From NCBI GenBank assembly GCA_024707255.1, contig JANQAC010000002.1:614001-678000 (forward strand): a DNA stretch of 64,000 nt, given 5' to 3'. A program made the translations under genes and the position numbers. The notes below the pieces were generated by a model that saw only the letters and a program-made list of their open reading frames with translations, was not told the DNA's origin and did no database searches. Positions 63,413-64,000 of this stretch are shown here, piece after piece. The stretch's first letter is position 1. Every line of letters begins with the position of its first letter. Source of the stretch: Asticcacaulis sp. (GTDB taxonomy: Bacteria; Pseudomonadota; Alphaproteobacteria; Caulobacterales; Caulobacteraceae).

Positions 63413-64000
63413 CTATATCTTCGCATCCGCCGCGCCGAAGACGTGCCAGGTGGTGCGCCAGCGCTTCTTGACATAGCTGAGGCCCGCGAGCGCCACCAGT
63501 GCCAGGCCGGCAAAGCCAAGAAGGCCGATCTGGTAGGAACCGGTGGCCTGTTTGGCGAGGCCCAGAGACGCCGCCAGATAGAAGCCGCCGATGCCACCGC
63601 ACATGCCGACCAGGCCGGTCATGATGCCCATCTCGTTGCGGAAACGCTGCGGCACAAGCTGGAACACCGCGCCATTGCCCATGCCGAGCGCGCCCATGCC
63701 GATGATCAGCACGCCCACGGCCGTCCAGATGGTCGGCATACCGAAGCTGAGGACAACCAGGCCCGCGGCCGCCACCGTATACATGACGCTGAGGGTCCGG
63801 ATGCCGCCGATGCGATCGGCCAGCGCCCCGCCTATCGGACGGACGAGGGAGCCGACGAAAACGCAGGCGGCGGTGAAAAAGCCGGCATGGATCGGATCGA
63901 TGCCGTATTCGCTGTTGAAATAGATGTTGAGCGAGGAGGACAGGCCGACAAAGCCGCCGAAGGTGACGCCATAAAAGAACATGAACCACCAGGCATCGGG
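63413..64000 (-). CDS. narK: Nitrate/nitrite MFS transporter (NarK-like), C-terminal part (5' end outside window)
   Basis: The last 195 residues of a major facilitator protein; the frame is open to the window edge. Six hydrophobic helices. The NarK-family patterns are FGGFVGLSSSLNIYFNSEYG, RPIGGALADRIGGIR (the MFS loop motif), GMGALGMGNGAVFQLVPQRF and the glycine-rich signature TGLVGMCGGIGGFYLAASLG. It imports nitrate or exports nitrite at the inner membrane. It ends 259 bases before nirB, separated by a hairpin, a promoter-like site and the ANTAR leader, so nirB can be controlled separately. Confidence 0.9.
   Translation of the reverse strand, partial: PDAWWFMFFYGVTFGGFVGLSSSLNIYFNSEYGIDPIHAGFFTAACVFVGSLVRPIGGALADRIGGIRTLSVMYTVAAAGLVVLSFGMPTIWTAVGVLIIGMGALGMGNGAVFQLVPQRFRNEMGIMTGLVGMCGGIGGFYLAASLGLAKQATGSYQIGLLGFAGLALVALAGLSYVKKRWRTTWHVFGAADAKI

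Overview
The window is a GC-rich chromosomal segment of an alphaproteobacterium, most likely a member of the Caulobacteraceae. The genus Asticcacaulis is my guess from protein character, not a proven assignment. Pointers are a TipF-type degenerate EAL protein, the pmbA-cysQ-DUF4170 and msbA-DUF374-waaA-lpxK gene sets, a DUF2093 protein, ubiA/ubiD ubiquinone genes, TonB-dependent uptake and plant-polysaccharide hydrolases. I see no prophage, insertion sequence, CRISPR array, rRNA or tRNA.

Layout. 0-4.6 kb: a plus-strand xylan-degradation set (GH3, GDSL esterase, GH115 glucuronidase). 4.6-6.5 kb: tipF-like gene and a response regulator. 6.6-14 kb: M23 peptidase, DUF2093, a secreted esterase, xseA, a hybrid histidine kinase and purD. 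14-15.5 kb: a GH5 glucanase coupled to a small unknown protein. 15.5-24.2 kb: lipid A/Kdo genes (lpxK, waaA, DUF374, msbA), a phosphatase-CYTH pair, and DUF4170-cysQ-pmbA. 24.4-36.4 kb: GGDEF-EAL protein, ubiD, epimerase, Sel1 protein, VOC protein, methyltransferase, lipoprotein, ubiA, YkgJ, PPK2, PAS protein and a Cys-rich secreted protein. 36.4-37.1 kb: a Phd/VapC toxin-antitoxin pair. 37.1-45.6 kb: M16 peptidase, PMT-type glycosyltransferase, ABC exporter and amidohydrolase. 45.7-52.2 kb: TonB receptor, a cyanophycinase-isoaspartyl peptidase fusion, AsnC regulator and aminotransferase. 52.3-56.6 kb: a Fur-box-preceded operon of PepSY membrane protein, DUF2271, ApbE, flavodoxin reductase and DUF4198. 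56.6-64 kb: nitrate assimilation (cobA, nitrate reductase, nirD, nirB, narK).

Three systems deserve attention. First, a secreted protein joins a cyanophycinase and an Ntn isoaspartyl peptidase, the two successive steps of cyanophycin breakdown. It is divergent from a TonB receptor and followed by an AsnC regulator and an aminotransferase, suggesting a scavenging locus for cyanophycin or beta-aspartyl peptides. Second, the nirB leader carries two hairpins with six-base A1/G4 loops followed by a long intrinsic terminator, the hallmark of ANTAR (NasT/NasR-type) antitermination. Third, the DUF2271 protein carries a D-x-x-S-G-A-T flavinylation motif beside apbE and a flavodoxin reductase, behind a Fur box: an apparent iron-controlled electron-export chain.

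As given, the sequence breaks at least twelve genes by single-base frameshifts, including purD and waaA, which are hard to lose. Eleven lie in short homopolymers. I read these as base-calling errors in a draft assembly, and I annotate each gene over its full restored span. A family of GC-rich palindromic repeats occupies several gaps, and one copy appears to be translated in frame at the start of cobA.
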